Shown: positions 1-8,660, counted from the first letter of the stretch. The stretch is DNA of 53,563 bases from Candidatus Gastranaerophilales bacterium (GCA_944324165.1 CALUVG010000015.1:1-53563), one strand, 5' to 3'. The notes: a model not told the origin generated them from the sequence alone. Numbers and translations are program-made.

Positions 1-45
1 CCTCTCCCTTACCAAGGGAGTGCGCTACCCCTGCGCCACAAAGGC
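1..45 (-). tRNA. tRNA-Thr(GGU), 3' part cut by window edge
   Basis: Read on the minus strand, positions 45 to 1 give an acceptor strand GCCTTTG, a D-arm with GCGC/GCGC stem, and an anticodon arm CTCCC-TTGGTAA-GGGAG. The anticodon is GGT (Thr). The variable loop, T-arm and 3' acceptor strand lie outside the window. It sits 25 bases from a second tRNA-Thr, so the two Thr isoacceptors are clustered. Confidence 0.85.
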
Positions 46-70
46 TAATTGCCACAAGGGCTTTAGAAAA

Positions 71-141
71 GCCGGCAATAGGAATCGAACCTACAACCTA
101 CGGTTTACAAAACCGTTGCTCTACCGTTGAGCTATGCCGGC
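71..141 (-). tRNA. tRNA-Thr(UGU)
   Basis: The minus strand folds as a full cloverleaf. The acceptor stem is GCCGGCA/TGCCGGC, the D-stem GCTC/GAGC, the anticodon stem ACGGT/ACCGT with loop TTTGTAA (anticodon TGT), and the T-arm carries TTCGATT. Length is 71 nt. The 3' CCA is not encoded: the acceptor is followed by TTTT. The neighbouring partial tRNA also reads Thr codons. Confidence 0.95.
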
Positions 142-242
142 GTCACATGTTTATTTTATTAAGAAAAAATTTGAATGTCAAGCCTTTTTTAGTTTGAGGT
201 ATAATTATACCGGTAATAAATTTTATTTTAAGGATTATATAT

Positions 243-584
243 ATGTTTAAACATCTGGCACCGGTAATATTATTGACTATTTCTAATGTGTTTATGACCT
301 TTGCATGGTATGGACACTTAAGACATAAAAGCACAGCATTGTGGATTGTGATACTGGTAAGCTGGGGAATAGCATTTTTTGAATACTGTTTTCAGGTACC
401 GGCAAATCGCATCGGGCATGAAGTTTATAATGCAACGCAGTTGAAAACAATTCAGGAGATAATTACACTCATTGTATTCAGCTTTTTCAGCGTTTTGTAC
501 CTGAAAGAACAGTTCAAATGGAATTACCTTGTCGGCTTTTTATTTATTATCCTTGCTGTATTTTTTATATTTAAAAAATGGTAA
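243..584 (+). CDS. DMT-family small membrane protein (DUF486-like)
   Basis: This is a 113-residue, very hydrophobic protein with about four membrane segments: residues 5-22, 30-47, a central one near 70-88, and 92-111. The end is FFIFKKW. The pattern, including an FEYCFQVPANRIGH stretch near residues 46-60, matches the DUF486 branch of the drug/metabolite transporter superfamily. These are single-domain four-helix proteins resembling EmrE, whose substrates are unknown. A TATAAT box at 200-205 lies about 40 bases upstream of the ATG. The gene is transcribed alone, away from the minus-strand tRNA pair. No substrate can be named. Confidence 0.8.
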   Translation: MFKHLAPVILLTISNVFMTFAWYGHLRHKSTALWIVILVSWGIAFFEYCFQVPANRIGHEVYNATQLKTIQEIITLIVFSFFSVLYLKEQFKWNYLVGFLFIILAVFFIFKKW

Positions 585-592
585 CACAATGA

Positions 593-799
593 TTGGAAAG
601 TGCTCATTTTGACGAAGGTTCGAACTTATTGGAAAACTTCTGCAAATTCGCTCGCACAGAGTTTTTGAAGGCAAACGGGAAGAAAAAACGAGCAATCTTA
701 AAAATGTTAGGTTCGAACTTTACCTACAAAGACAAAGAAGTAAGCGTAGAGCTTACTTCCGTGTTCAATTATTTATTAAATAACCGTTTTGTTAATTAA
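593..799 (+). pseudogene. 3' remnant of a site-specific (serine) recombinase
   Basis: The frame opens directly after an in-frame TGA at 590-592; its only near-start is TTG at 593. It encodes 68 residues. The segment LENFCKFARTEFLKANGKKK, then RAILKMLGSNFTYKDKEVSV, resembles the C-terminal tail of large serine recombinases (a helix, then 'R.IL..LGSN...KDK.v.v'). The catalytic and DNA-binding domains are missing. The remnant ends at 799, only 3 bases before an 18-bp copy of the tRNA-Gly 3' end, which suggests the decayed edge of an integrated element. The family assignment rests on motif memory. A small unrelated ORF is the alternative. Confidence 0.6.
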
Positions 800-802
800 G
801 GG

Positions 803-820
803 AGCGGGAGACGAGGCTCG
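803..820 (+). repeat. 18-bp duplicate of the tRNA-Gly 3' end (att-like)
   Basis: AGCGGGAGACGAGGCTCG occurs here and again at 995-1012, inside the T-arm and acceptor of tRNA-Gly(GCC). The two copies are in the same orientation, about 190 bp apart. One copy is inside a tRNA gene and the other abuts a recombinase remnant, which is the expected look of an attachment-site pair left after element loss. Confidence 0.6.
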
Positions 821-951
821 TGTCTTGCTCGGTCGCGGGTAACGGCATTCCGCATTTTGCCGCTGTAATTACATTACACCGTCAAAACGGCTCCAGCCTC
901 AGCTCCCTCGCGCAACTCGCAAAAAGGCTTCGTCAAGGCACTATCTCTACA
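821..951. other. GC-richer non-coding stretch between the att-like repeats
   Basis: No convincing reading frame was seen. The base composition is visibly richer in G+C than the flanking genes. It lies between the 18-bp repeat copy and the tRNA-Gly terminator hairpin. It may be residue of the lost element; no function can be assigned. Confidence 0.4.
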
Positions 952-994
952 AATTAAAAGACCGTTAGAACTAAAGTTCCACGGTCTTTTAATT
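952..994 (-). terminator. Terminator hairpin behind tRNA-Gly
   Basis: AATTAAAAGACCGT (952-965) pairs perfectly with ACGGTCTTTTAATT (981-994), and an inner GAAC/GTTC stem lies in the loop. It starts one base beyond the tRNA 3' end at 996. The A/T-rich arm ends give a T-run on both strands, so it could work in either direction. Confidence 0.8.
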
Positions 995-995
995 A

Positions 996-1066
996 GCGGG
1001 AGACGAGGCTCGAACTCGCGACATCCTCCTTGGCAAGGAGGCATTCTACCACTGAATTACCCCCGC
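996..1066 (-). tRNA. tRNA-Gly(GCC)
   Basis: The minus strand gives acceptor GCGGGGG, D-arm, anticodon arm CTCCT-TGCCAAG-GGAG read as loop TTGCCAA with anticodon GCC, and T-arm GTTCGAG, ending CCCGC. It is 71 nt, with CCA not encoded. Its 3' 17 bases are duplicated at 804-820. A terminator hairpin follows at once. Confidence 0.95.
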
Positions 1067-1129
1067 TTATTTCAGGTTACCTTTTTATATTACATGCTAA
1101 AAAAAAAATTGCAATACTTTTTTCTCTTT

Positions 1130-1447
1130 TTATAAAATTTCTCTTAATATCTTGTATACCACCCTTATTTTTTCATCACTGGATAGTTTTAATCTTTCTG
1201 TAATTCTTTCTATCAATTCTTCACGTGCAACTAAATGCTCTGTGTCTAACAACTCTGAAGGGGTTGAATTTAGAGCCTGTGCTATCTTATCAAGCAAGTC
1301 AAATGACGGGTAATTGCGACCGCATTCCAATTTACTCATATGTTTTGCATCTATCCCTATTATTTCTGCCAATTCAGACTGTTTCAACTTCTTATGTTTT
1401 CGCAATTCCTGTATGCGGGCTCCAAGATATTGTTTGGTATTTGTCAT
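1130..1447 (-). CDS. XRE-family transcriptional regulator
   Basis: This 105-residue protein has a single helix-turn-helix domain at about residues 8-65 (LGARIQELRKHKKLKQSELA, then IIGIDAKHMSKLECGRNYPS). This is the classical XRE/Cro pattern of an SELAE helix followed by a recognition helix with 'K.E.G...P'. The C-terminal 40 residues (ELIERITERLKLSSDEKI) are helical and probably mediate dimerisation. It is transcribed divergently from the prepilin-like gene at 1601. A perfect inverted repeat at 1527-1547 in the shared region is the obvious candidate operator. The target and effector are unknown. The ATG at 1447 is preceded by an AGGAGCG Shine-Dalgarno. Confidence 0.85.
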   Translation of the reverse strand: MTNTKQYLGARIQELRKHKKLKQSELAEIIGIDAKHMSKLECGRNYPSFDLLDKIAQALNSTPSELLDTEHLVAREELIERITERLKLSSDEKIRVVYKILREIL

Positions 1448-1518
1448 TGACGCTCCTTTTATTATTTGTAGAGTACGAAACTAATGACAGATAATAAACA
1501 ATACCATTATACGATATG

Positions 1519-1547
1519 TTGACAAAATTATGCATATAATGCATAAT
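1519..1547 (+). promoter_or_regulatory. Promoter with palindromic operator for the prepilin-like gene
   Basis: TTGACA (1519-1524) and CATAAT (1542-1547) are separated by 17 bp, a good sigma70-type match. ATTATGCAT (1527-1535) and ATGCATAAT (1539-1547) form a perfect 9-bp inverted repeat with a 3-bp spacer. It fills the spacer and the -10 box. A repressor bound there would block RNA polymerase. The divergent XRE protein is the likely ligand (inference). Confidence 0.6.
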
Positions 1548-1600
1548 AATCTATATAATGTGACACAATTTTTCGAAAAATAGTTATTTAAGGAGGTATT

Positions 1601-2407
1601 ATGCTAAAATTTTTCTCAAATTTTTACACAACAAATAAACAGTCAGCCTTTACACTTGCTGAAGTGTTAATAACTCTTGCAATTATAGGCGTTGTAGCCG
1701 CTCTTACAATTCCAAATCTTGTCATGAAATATAAAGAAAAAGCAACCGTAACTAAAGTCCAAAAAGCATATTCCGTTATAAACTCTGCATATAAAATGGC
1801 TCTTGCTAATAATGGGGAACTTTCCACTTGGGGATTTACAAATAACAGTTCAATAGAAGAGGATGAAGAAGGAAATTCATATCTCGCAGGTGATACAATA
1901 AAAAATATTAACATATTATGGAACACAATAGGTAAACATTTAAATATTGTAGACAAATGCATGCCGGAACAGAGTAATTGCTATAGACCGGAAACTTTAT
2001 ATAATTTAAATCTTGAGGATTGTAATACTGAAGTAGACAAATTGTCGTTTTTAACATTAAATGACGGTACAACTATACTCGGCGGCTGGATAGAGAATTT
2101 CTCCTGTAATAATAAAAATGATATGTGTGGAGACTTTGCTATTGATATTAATGGGATAAGAAATCTCCCAAATGCAAAAGGTCGTGATATATTTTATTTT
2201 AAAATCTATCCGGACAGAATAGTTCCAATGGGAGAAGATCCTGAAGAGTTTAATGCTTTTGACAAATCTTGTAATCGTGTAAACTCGACTGTTTCCTCTA
2301 GCCACATCGGTTATGGCTGCACAGCATGGGTGGTTGAAAAAGGTAACATGGATTATTTACATTGTGACGATTTAAGCTGGACTGGCAAACAAAAATGTTC
2401 TGAGTAA
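1601..2407 (+). CDS. Prepilin-like secreted protein (type IV pilin/pseudopilin N-terminus)
   Basis: This 268-residue protein has a short leader followed by AFTLAEVLITLAIIGVVAA (residues 16-34). That is the class III prepilin signature with Glu at +5 of the mature protein and Ala rather than Gly at -1. The hydrophobic helix would anchor it in the inner membrane until a prepilin peptidase and pilus or type II machinery assemble it. The globular part is rich in paired cysteines (for example CMPEQSNC and a C-terminal C-D-D-L...C), suggesting disulphides outside the cytoplasm. A strong GGAGG precedes the ATG. It stands alone under the operator-containing promoter, with a terminator at 2441. Which filament it belongs to cannot be seen. 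Confidence 0.85.
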   Translation: MLKFFSNFYTTNKQSAFTLAEVLITLAIIGVVAALTIPNLVMKYKEKATVTKVQKAYSVINSAYKMALANNGELSTWGFTNNSSIEEDEEGNSYLAGDTIKNINILWNTIGKHLNIVDKCMPEQSNCYRPETLYNLNLEDCNTEVDKLSFLTLNDGTTILGGWIENFSCNNKNDMCGDFAIDINGIRNLPNAKGRDIFYFKIYPDRIVPMGEDPEEFNAFDKSCNRVNSTVSSSHIGYGCTAWVVEKGNMDYLHCDDLSWTGKQKCSE

Positions 2408-2440
2408 ACTTTCAATATATTTTATAAATAATTTTAATTT

Positions 2441-2472
2441 ATCAGGCAATTTTGAACAAAATATTGCCTGAT
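2441..2472 (+). terminator. Rho-independent terminator of the prepilin-like gene
   Basis: ATCAGGCAA (2441-2449) pairs perfectly with TTGCCTGAT (2464-2472) and is followed by ATTATTTT. It lies 34 bases after the stop codon. Confidence 0.75.
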
Positions 2473-2555
2473 ATTATTTTCTGCCATAAAAATTCTTTTA
2501 ACAGCAATTAGCTCAAGCACCCCACTTAAAAATATTAAAAAATAATAAATTTTCC

Positions 2556-2583
2556 TTGTTAATTTTTTTTGATAGCCTATAAT
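2556..2583 (+). promoter_or_regulatory. Promoter of the grpE-dnaJ operon
   Basis: TTGTTA (2556-2561) and TATAAT (2578-2583) are separated by 16 bp, about 35 bases before the grpE ATG. No CIRCE element (TTAGCACTC-N9-GAGTGCTAA) was found, so HrcA control is not supported here. Confidence 0.5.
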
Positions 2584-2618
2584 ATAATTATATTAATAGA
2601 TATGTGTGAGGCAGAGAT

Positions 2619-3206
2619 ATGAGTAAACATAAAAATAATCCGTTTAAGAATACTACTTCTGAAGACTTTGATAAAATTCATCAAGAGGAACTTGATAACC
2701 AAAATTCAGATGCTGCAAACGATGTTACAGCAAAAGAAGAAGTTTCTAAAAATGCAAATGACGAACTTCAAAAAAAATATGACGAACTTAATCAACAGTA
2801 TATTCGTTTGGCAGCAGATTTTGACAACTATAGAAAAAGACAGGAACAAGAAAGGGAAAATCTTCTGCGATACGGAACTGAAAACGCACTGAAAAAACTT
2901 ATTGAAGTTCTTGACAATTTTGAACGCGGCAAAAAGGCATTAGAAAATGTTGAAGATTGCCAGAAAGTAAAAGACAGTTTCGATCTTGTTCATAAACAAA
3001 CTATAGATGCTTTGACTAAACTCGGACTTGAAACTATAGATACAGAAGGACAAACTTTTGACCCTAATTTCCATGATGCAGTTATGCAAACGCCTACTGC
3101 AGACTATCCGGAACATACAATTATAAATGAATTACAAAAAGGTTATAAAATAGGCGAAAAAGTTCTTAGACCGGCATTAGTTAATGTTGCGACAGAAGCA
3201 CAGTAA
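2619..3206 (+). CDS. grpE: Nucleotide exchange factor GrpE
   Basis: GrpE is the ADP-release factor of the Hsp70 DnaK. The 195 residues show the family layout: an acidic disordered N-terminus (1-45), a long coiled coil (about 48-95, [20 protein letters not shown] then FDNYRKR), and the C-terminal beta domain with the signature [11 protein letters not shown] near 148-158. Length is normal. It is followed by dnaJ after 35 bases, while dnaK is absent from the window and must lie elsewhere. Three further genes follow in the same direction with little spacing, so chaperone and downstream genes are probably co-transcribed. Confidence 0.97.
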   Translation: MSKHKNNPFKNTTSEDFDKIHQEELDNQNSDAANDVTAKEEVSKNANDELQKKYDELNQQYIRLAADFDNYRKRQEQERENLLRYGTENALKKLIEVLDNFERGKKALENVEDCQKVKDSFDLVHKQTIDALTKLGLETIDTEGQTFDPNFHDAVMQTPTADYPEHTIINELQKGYKIGEKVLRPALVNVATEAQ

Positions 3207-3241
3207 AAATAATATACCAGACAATCAGAGAAAAAGGAAAT

Positions 3242-4372
3242 ATGACAGATTACTATGAAATATTGGGAGTATCAAAAGATGCTTCAAAAGATGAGATAAA
3301 ATCGGCTTTTCGTAAAAAAGCCCGTACATTGCACCCTGACGTAAATAAAGCCCCGGACGCAGAAGAAAAATTCAAAGAATTGGGCAAGGCTTATGAAACC
3401 CTGATGGATGACAACAAGCGTGCTACATATGACAGATACGGAGAAGACGGTCTTAAAAATGCCGGCTTTGACACCGGAGGACCATTCGCCGGCGGATTTG
3501 GCGACTTGAATGATATATTTAATTCGTTCTTTGGCGGAATGGGAGCTTTTGGTTTTGGCGGCGGGAGAGTCGATCCTAATGCGCCAATGCGCGGAGAAGA
3601 TTTAAGACTGGATATTCAGCTTGAATTTGAAGAAGCAGTTTTTGGTATAAGCAAAGAAATAAAATTTGATCATCTGGAAACCTGTCCGGAATGTAACGGC
3701 ACAGGAGCAGAAAAAGGGTCTAAACCTATAGTTTGCCCTACCTGTCATGGTACAGGTCAAATTCAACAGGTTATGCGGACTCCTCTTGGATCATTCTCTC
3801 AGATAAGCGTTTGCCCTGATTGTCATGGGTCCGGACAAAAGATAAGTAAACCTTGTCCAAACTGCAAAGGCTATGGAAAAGTTGAAAAAGAAAAGAAAAT
3901 CACAATAAAAATACCTGCCGGGGTAGATAATTTGTCAAAAATCAGAGTCTCCCGTGAAGGTGATGCAGGCTCAAACGGCGGTCCAAACGGTGATTTATTT
4001 GTAGTTATACATGTCAAACCTTCGGAATACTTTCAACGTGAAGGGGCTGATGTTTACTCAAAACTGGAAATTTCACCTGCTCAAGCTGCACTTGGCGATG
4101 AAGTAGTAGTAAAAACTCTTGACGGAGAACAAAAAGTTCAGATACATGCCGGCATTCAAAACGGCAATACTATAAAACTCAAATCCGCAGGCGTTCCTAT
4201 TCTATCAAGACCTTCTCAGAGAGGCGACCATATTATAGTGATATCCGTGAAAATTCCTACGCGGCTAAGTGAGGAAGAAAAGGCTTTATATAAAAAATTA
4301 TATGAACTCAGCTCCGAAAAAAAATTACAGCAAGAGTCTCTAATGGATAAGGTAAAGGGAGTATTTAAATAA
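3242..4372 (+). CDS. dnaJ: Chaperone DnaJ (Hsp40, type I)
   Basis: This 376-residue co-chaperone stimulates the DnaK ATPase. The J domain is at residues 1-68 with HPD at 31-33, followed by a G/F-rich linker (about 75-115). The zinc-binding domain has all four CxxCxGxG-type repeats ([32 protein letters not shown]). The C-terminal substrate-binding domains come last. All key residues are present. Its stop overlaps the ATG of the next gene by one base (TAATG), suggesting translational coupling to the secreted propeller protein. Confidence 0.98.
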   Translation: MTDYYEILGVSKDASKDEIKSAFRKKARTLHPDVNKAPDAEEKFKELGKAYETLMDDNKRATYDRYGEDGLKNAGFDTGGPFAGGFGDLNDIFNSFFGGMGAFGFGGGRVDPNAPMRGEDLRLDIQLEFEEAVFGISKEIKFDHLETCPECNGTGAEKGSKPIVCPTCHGTGQIQQVMRTPLGSFSQISVCPDCHGSGQKISKPCPNCKGYGKVEKEKKITIKIPAGVDNLSKIRVSREGDAGSNGGPNGDLFVVIHVKPSEYFQREGADVYSKLEISPAQAALGDEVVVKTLDGEQKVQIHAGIQNGNTIKLKSAGVPILSRPSQRGDHIIVISVKIPTRLSEEEKALYKKLYELSSEKKLQQESLMDKVKGVFK

Positions 4373-5793
4373 TGCGTAAATTATTACTTGTTTTGTTAAT
4401 AATGTTATGTAGTGCTACAATGAGTTTTGCGGCAAAAATTCCTGACAATGTGAAAAGCTTTGTTGACGGAGTTTTCCCAAAAACCACATATCGTTTTGAC
4501 GGACTTGTAATGCTGCCCGACAGTACAATTTATCTGCCTTTATTCCCTTCAAATTTTTATGATGAAGATGAATTAACCATAAAATATACAATCCCTGCAA
4601 ATAAAAAATTATCGGATAAACCAGATGCAATTGTTTTTAACAATAATTTTGTATTGCTAAAAGTAATAAAAACAAAAGATGGCAAAAATTCAGTTGTGAA
4701 TATGCCATCCCCGCCATATGAATTGCGTTCAGGCTTATTGCCGCAGGATTTACTTGTTCCTAAAGGACTTGTTATTCCGGAAAACCTCAAAGGAATAATA
4801 GGTAATCTGATTATTGGCACAACTCCGGATTTAAAAATTGAGGTTATGAAACCTAAAAATACAGTTCAATCAGTATCAGGCGTTGTGGTTCCCGAATTAA
4901 AAGATAAAACATTTTATATATCATCACCATATTCCAAAAACATACAGGTCTTAACACAGGGGCATAAAACTCCTGACTATGCTCTGGAACAGGAAAATAC
5001 ACCGAATTCCATTGCAGTGTATAATAATGAATTCTTATTGGTAACTTCATACGATAAAAAAACACTGGATGTAATATCACTTGCAGATGACGCGGTTATA
5101 AGACAGGTCGTTTTCCAAACCCAGCCGGATGAAATTTTAATAGATAATAATAAAAAAGTTGCATATGTCTCAAGCGCAGAAGCAGCAAGCATTTTTATTG
5201 TAAACCTTGAGAATATGACTTTATCAAAACAAATTAAACTTAACGGCATGTGCGAAAAAATGTTTTTGAGTGAAGATGGCTCTAAACTTTTATATAATGA
5301 CAAACAAACACGTGAGATCTGGGCAATTGAGCCTGACAATAAATATCTGCTAAAAGATATCGGAAGATTTCCTAATGTATCAAGAATTGTATATGCAGGC
5401 AACAAAGTTTACGTAACAAGCAGAACGAAAAATCACCTTGCGATTATTGATTATGATACGGTAAATTTAATCAGCGAGCTTGAAGTCTGCCCGAAACCAA
5501 TTGATATGCTGCCTTATAAAGATAAAGTTTTTGTTCTTAGTGCAGGAGCTAATGCAATTCAAATTGTTGATGTTACAACCGATAAAATTGTTGATCAGAT
5601 TGACCTGTTGACAAATGGATTTGCAACAAGAATATATAGAATAGATGGTACAAATCTGGCTATAGTAACCGATTCTAAATCATCCGTTTATTCTATAATT
5701 AATCTGGATAACAATGACATAATAGCAACAAATCCGCTGGATATTCCGGTTAGCAGCATTACAGTTTCTAATAAAGTGAAAAAGATTAAGTAA
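4372..5793 (+). CDS. Secreted beta-propeller (YVTN/NHL-like) protein
   Basis: The 473-residue product starts with a clear signal peptide ([20 protein letters not shown], cleavage after AA near 20-21). The mature part after about residue 175 consists of repeated four-strand blades with phrases such as NSIAVYNNEFLLVTSYDKKT, KKVAYVSSAEAASIFIVNLE, NKVYVTSRTKNHLAIIDYDT and DKVFVLSAGANAIQIVDVTT. These are typical of YVTN-type beta-propellers that act as surface or periplasmic binding scaffolds. The N-terminal 150 residues are of unknown fold. It overlaps dnaJ by one base and precedes the methyltransferase by one base, so it is embedded in the operon. No catalytic residues can be assigned. The ligand is unknown. 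Confidence 0.8.
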   Translation: MRKLLLVLLIMLCSATMSFAAKIPDNVKSFVDGVFPKTTYRFDGLVMLPDSTIYLPLFPSNFYDEDELTIKYTIPANKKLSDKPDAIVFNNNFVLLKVIKTKDGKNSVVNMPSPPYELRSGLLPQDLLVPKGLVIPENLKGIIGNLIIGTTPDLKIEVMKPKNTVQSVSGVVVPELKDKTFYISSPYSKNIQVLTQGHKTPDYALEQENTPNSIAVYNNEFLLVTSYDKKTLDVISLADDAVIRQVVFQTQPDEILIDNNKKVAYVSSAEAASIFIVNLENMTLSKQIKLNGMCEKMFLSEDGSKLLYNDKQTREIWAIEPDNKYLLKDIGRFPNVSRIVYAGNKVYVTSRTKNHLAIIDYDTVNLISELEVCPKPIDMLPYKDKVFVLSAGANAIQIVDVTTDKIVDQIDLLTNGFATRIYRIDGTNLAIVTDSKSSVYSIINLDNNDIIATNPLDIPVSSITVSNKVKKIK

Positions 5794-5794
5794 A

Positions 5795-6364
5795 ATGATT
5801 ACCAGATTTGACAAAACTACACAGGACATATTAACTGACCTTGAACAGACGCAGCGTGAATTTTGGAACGTAGCCAGAGTCAGTGCCGAATTTATGTATA
5901 TTTTAATCAAAGAAGAAAAGATACAAAATGCAATTGAAATAGGCACATCAAACGGATATTCAGGTATTTGGCTCGGAAAAGCACTTCAGGAAACAGGCGG
6001 ACATCTTACAACCATTGAATACTGGGAAAAACGGCTTAGCATTGCCAAAGAAAACTTCAAAAAATGCGGGCTGGAAAATGTAATAACACCACGTCAGGGA
6101 GATGCGTGTGAAATTCTTAACAGTTTGCCGGAAGATACTAAAATAGATTTCGCATTTATTGATGCCAACAAACGTGAATATATCAAATATTTTGAAATTC
6201 TGGATCCGCACATGCGTGTCGGCGGCTATATAGCCTGCGATAATGTACTTTCGCATAAGGAAAAATGCCAGCCGTTTATTGATGCAATAAATGCCAATCC
6301 TAATTATGAAAATGTTGTACTGGCACTTCCCGCAGGTCTTTCTCTGGCAAGAAAAATAAAATAG
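5795..6364 (+). CDS. SAM-dependent O-methyltransferase (caffeoyl-CoA OMT/TrmR-like)
   Basis: This is a 189-residue class I methyltransferase. The SAM-binding motif I is IEIGTSNGYSGIWLGKAL (about residues 48-65). An acidic residue follows the second strand (TTIEYWE), and motif DFAFIDANKREYIKYFE (about 122-138) supplies the metal- and substrate-side residues of the caffeoyl-CoA O-methyltransferase family. GGYIACDNVL follows. Bacterial members methylate small catechols or tRNA hydroxyuridine (TrmR); the sequence alone does not choose. It lies one base after the propeller gene and 9 bases before nadK. Confidence 0.85.
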   Translation: MITRFDKTTQDILTDLEQTQREFWNVARVSAEFMYILIKEEKIQNAIEIGTSNGYSGIWLGKALQETGGHLTTIEYWEKRLSIAKENFKKCGLENVITPRQGDACEILNSLPEDTKIDFAFIDANKREYIKYFEILDPHMRVGGYIACDNVLSHKEKCQPFIDAINANPNYENVVLALPAGLSLARKIK

Positions 6365-6373
6365 GGACTTTTT

Positions 6374-7195
6374 ATGGATAATCTCAGATATGCAATTTGC
6401 TATAATAAAGAAATAGAAAATTCCTTAACCGTTAAAGATAAACTTTTAACTGTTTTGCAAGAAAAAAATTTAACCGCTGATGTGATTGATATAGATAATC
6501 TCAAAAATGGTTACGATTTTGTATTTGTTATCGGCGGAGATGGCACAATATTAAAAACAGCACGATTTTATGCAAAAGCTCACCCCCCAGTTTTTGGTAT
6601 AAATCTCGGGCGTCTCGGCTTTTTATCACAAGCTTCAAAAGAAGATTTAAAAAAATCTGTTGAAAAAATTTTAAATAATGAATTTCATACAGAAGAAAGA
6701 ATTATGCTTGAAAGCAATAATTATCTTGCATTAAACGATATTGTTATAAAAGGCGCACTGGCAGGTCGAACATCAAGTTTTTCTTTAAAAATCAACGGAA
6801 AACCTCTCTGTGACTATCTTGCTGACGGGATTATCATAGCAACTCCAACAGGTTCAACTGCCTATGGACTTTCTGCAGGCGGTCCTGTTGTATCCCCGCA
6901 CCTAAATGCATTTGTTATTGTACCTATATGCCCGCATACTCTTACTGCAAGACCACTTGTAATTCCTGACGATGAAAAAATAACAATATGCGGCACGGAT
7001 CCCAACAGCAAATATTTATTTTCTGCAGACGGACAGGAATTTTCAGAATTTAAAAATGAGATAGAAATTAAAAAATCCAACTACCGCGCAAAACTTGCCC
7101 TTCTGGATGACAGTGACTTTTATTCAATATTAAAAAATAAACTTCACTGGGGAATTTCCCCTGCTTGTATCGAAAACTGTTCTTATTCTAAATAA
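6374..7195 (+). CDS. nadK: NAD kinase
   Basis: NAD kinase phosphorylates NAD to NADP. The 273-residue protein has GGDGT at residues 54-58 (nucleotide binding and catalytic Asp), the substrate-site NDIVIKG segment, and the TGSTAYGLSAGGP motif near 156-168. A final domain carries DGQEF. Length is typical of the bacterial enzyme. It is the last gene of the grpE run. About 200 bases of AT-rich spacer follow before ftsZ. Confidence 0.96.
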   Translation: MDNLRYAICYNKEIENSLTVKDKLLTVLQEKNLTADVIDIDNLKNGYDFVFVIGGDGTILKTARFYAKAHPPVFGINLGRLGFLSQASKEDLKKSVEKILNNEFHTEERIMLESNNYLALNDIVIKGALAGRTSSFSLKINGKPLCDYLADGIIIATPTGSTAYGLSAGGPVVSPHLNAFVIVPICPHTLTARPLVIPDDEKITICGTDPNSKYLFSADGQEFSEFKNEIEIKKSNYRAKLALLDDSDFYSILKNKLHWGISPACIENCSYSK

Positions 7196-7275
7196 TCAAT
7201 ACTTGCCGGTAGAAACGATTATCCCATATTTTTATTGATAATTATTAATTTTTGTTCATAATTTTCAATAAATTC

Positions 7276-7304
7276 TTGTACTTTTTTTCATTTTAAAATA
7301 GTAT
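7276..7304 (+). promoter_or_regulatory. Possible ftsZ promoter
   Basis: TTGTAC (7276-7281) and TAGTAT (7299-7304) are separated by 17 bp within the 200-base AT-rich gap upstream of ftsZ. In such AT-rich sequence other boxes are possible, so this is tentative. Confidence 0.3.
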
Positions 7305-7395
7305 GTTATTATATTATTGTACTAATCCATATAGCTAATGGATACTGAACAAATAACAATCAAACAATCATTACAATATAAAAGAGGTAACAATA

Positions 7396-8583
7396 GTGGA
7401 AAATTTCGTATCTGATATCTTTGCGAAAAAAGATGAAACAACAAACAATCAACCAAGAAGATCCCCTGTAAACCCTACAAAAATTAAAGTTGTCGGAGTT
7501 GGCGGCGGCGGCGGAAACGCTGTTAATCGAATGATTAAAGCAGGTCTTTCGGGCGTAGAATTCTGGTTGATGAACACAGATTTACAAGTTCTGGAATATG
7601 GTCAAACAAATAATAAAATTCAATTAGGAGCAAAATCAACAAACGGTCTTGGGGCTGGCGGCGATCCTGCGGTTGGTGAAAAGGCTGCAGAAGAAGCTCA
7701 ACAAGAAATAACAGAAGCACTTGACGGCGCAGATATGGTATTTATTACTGCAGGTATGGGCGGCGGAACAGGAACAGGGGCTGCTCCTGTTGTTGCTAAA
7801 ATTGCTAAAGAATTAGGCATTTTAACAATTGGTGTAGTTACTAAACCTTTCTCCTGGGAAGGTAAAAAAAGACAAAATCAAGCTGTTCAAGGACTTGAAA
7901 AACTCAGAGAAGCTGTTGACGCTGTAATTGTTATTCCTAATGACAAATTATTACAGGTTGTAGACAGACAGGTTACCTTGACCGAATCATTCATTATTGT
8001 AGATGAAGTTTTATTGAGAGGTGTTCAAGGTATATCTGATATCATCACTGTTCCGGGTCTTATCAACGTTGACTTTGCTGATGTTAAAAATGTTATGCAA
8101 GCATCAGGCTCAGCACTTATGGGTATCGGACGCGGTCAGGGTGAAGGCAGAGCTGTTAAAGCTGCTGAAATTGCTATTAACTCTCAACTTCTTGAAACTT
8201 CTATTAACGGAGCTTCAGGCGTTATCGTTAATATCACGGGCGGTCCTGATATGACTCTTCATGAAATTACTGATGCTGCGAATATCATTCATAACTCTGT
8301 TCTTGATGATGCCACTGTTATCATTGGTACAGCTGTTAATGAAAATATTCAGGGAGAAATTCAGGTTACTGTTATTGCAACCGGATTTGAGTTGAAAAAT
8401 CAACCTGTTCAAGAAGAAAAGAAAGAAGCTAAACAATTAAGTGCATCCGATTTCTTTGCTGGAGCATTTAATAATAGCAATGCATCTACAAATTCAAATC
8501 ATCAGCCTGCACCGGGCTTAACTCAAACAAGAACAGTACCGAGTTTCACAAATATTGAAATTCCGGATTTCTTGAAAAAATAA
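7396..8583 (+). CDS. ftsZ: Cell division protein FtsZ
   Basis: FtsZ is the tubulin-like GTPase that forms the division ring. The 395-residue protein has the nucleotide loop [14 protein letters not shown] (about 33-46), the tubulin signature GGGTGTG (122-128), and the T7-loop region near NVDFADV. A C-terminal linker rich in Asn and Ser (about 345-380) leads to a C-terminal peptide [12 protein letters not shown]. That is the conserved tail for membrane tethers, close to the cyanobacterial style. Translation starts at GTG 7396, preceded by AGAGG. It is monocistronic: a strong terminator follows at 8634. Confidence 0.98.
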   Translation: MENFVSDIFAKKDETTNNQPRRSPVNPTKIKVVGVGGGGGNAVNRMIKAGLSGVEFWLMNTDLQVLEYGQTNNKIQLGAKSTNGLGAGGDPAVGEKAAEEAQQEITEALDGADMVFITAGMGGGTGTGAAPVVAKIAKELGILTIGVVTKPFSWEGKKRQNQAVQGLEKLREAVDAVIVIPNDKLLQVVDRQVTLTESFIIVDEVLLRGVQGISDIITVPGLINVDFADVKNVMQASGSALMGIGRGQGEGRAVKAAEIAINSQLLETSINGASGVIVNITGGPDMTLHEITDAANIIHNSVLDDATVIIGTAVNENIQGEIQVTVIATGFELKNQPVQEEKKEAKQLSASDFFAGAFNNSNASTNSNHQPAPGLTQTRTVPSFTNIEIPDFLKK

Positions 8584-8633
8584 ATAATAAAGTACAAACA
8601 AAACCTAACAAGGGTTGGAAGTATAAAAGATTA

Positions 8634-8660
8634 GGGAACGAATAAATCGTTCCCTTTTTT
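8634..8660 (+). terminator. Terminator downstream of ftsZ
   Basis: GGGAACGA (8634-8641) pairs with TCGTTCCC (8647-8654) around a 5-base loop, and a run of T follows. It separates ftsZ from the converging glgC. Confidence 0.9.

Noticed and set aside
1225-1494. Plus-strand frame opposite the XRE gene
   Set aside because: It is antisense to a clear helix-turn-helix protein and has no ribosome-binding site or family features.
2461-2560. CIRCE/HrcA operator upstream of grpE
   Set aside because: TTAGCTCAAGCAC near 2509 resembles one arm only; no GAGTGCTAA partner at the right spacing was found.
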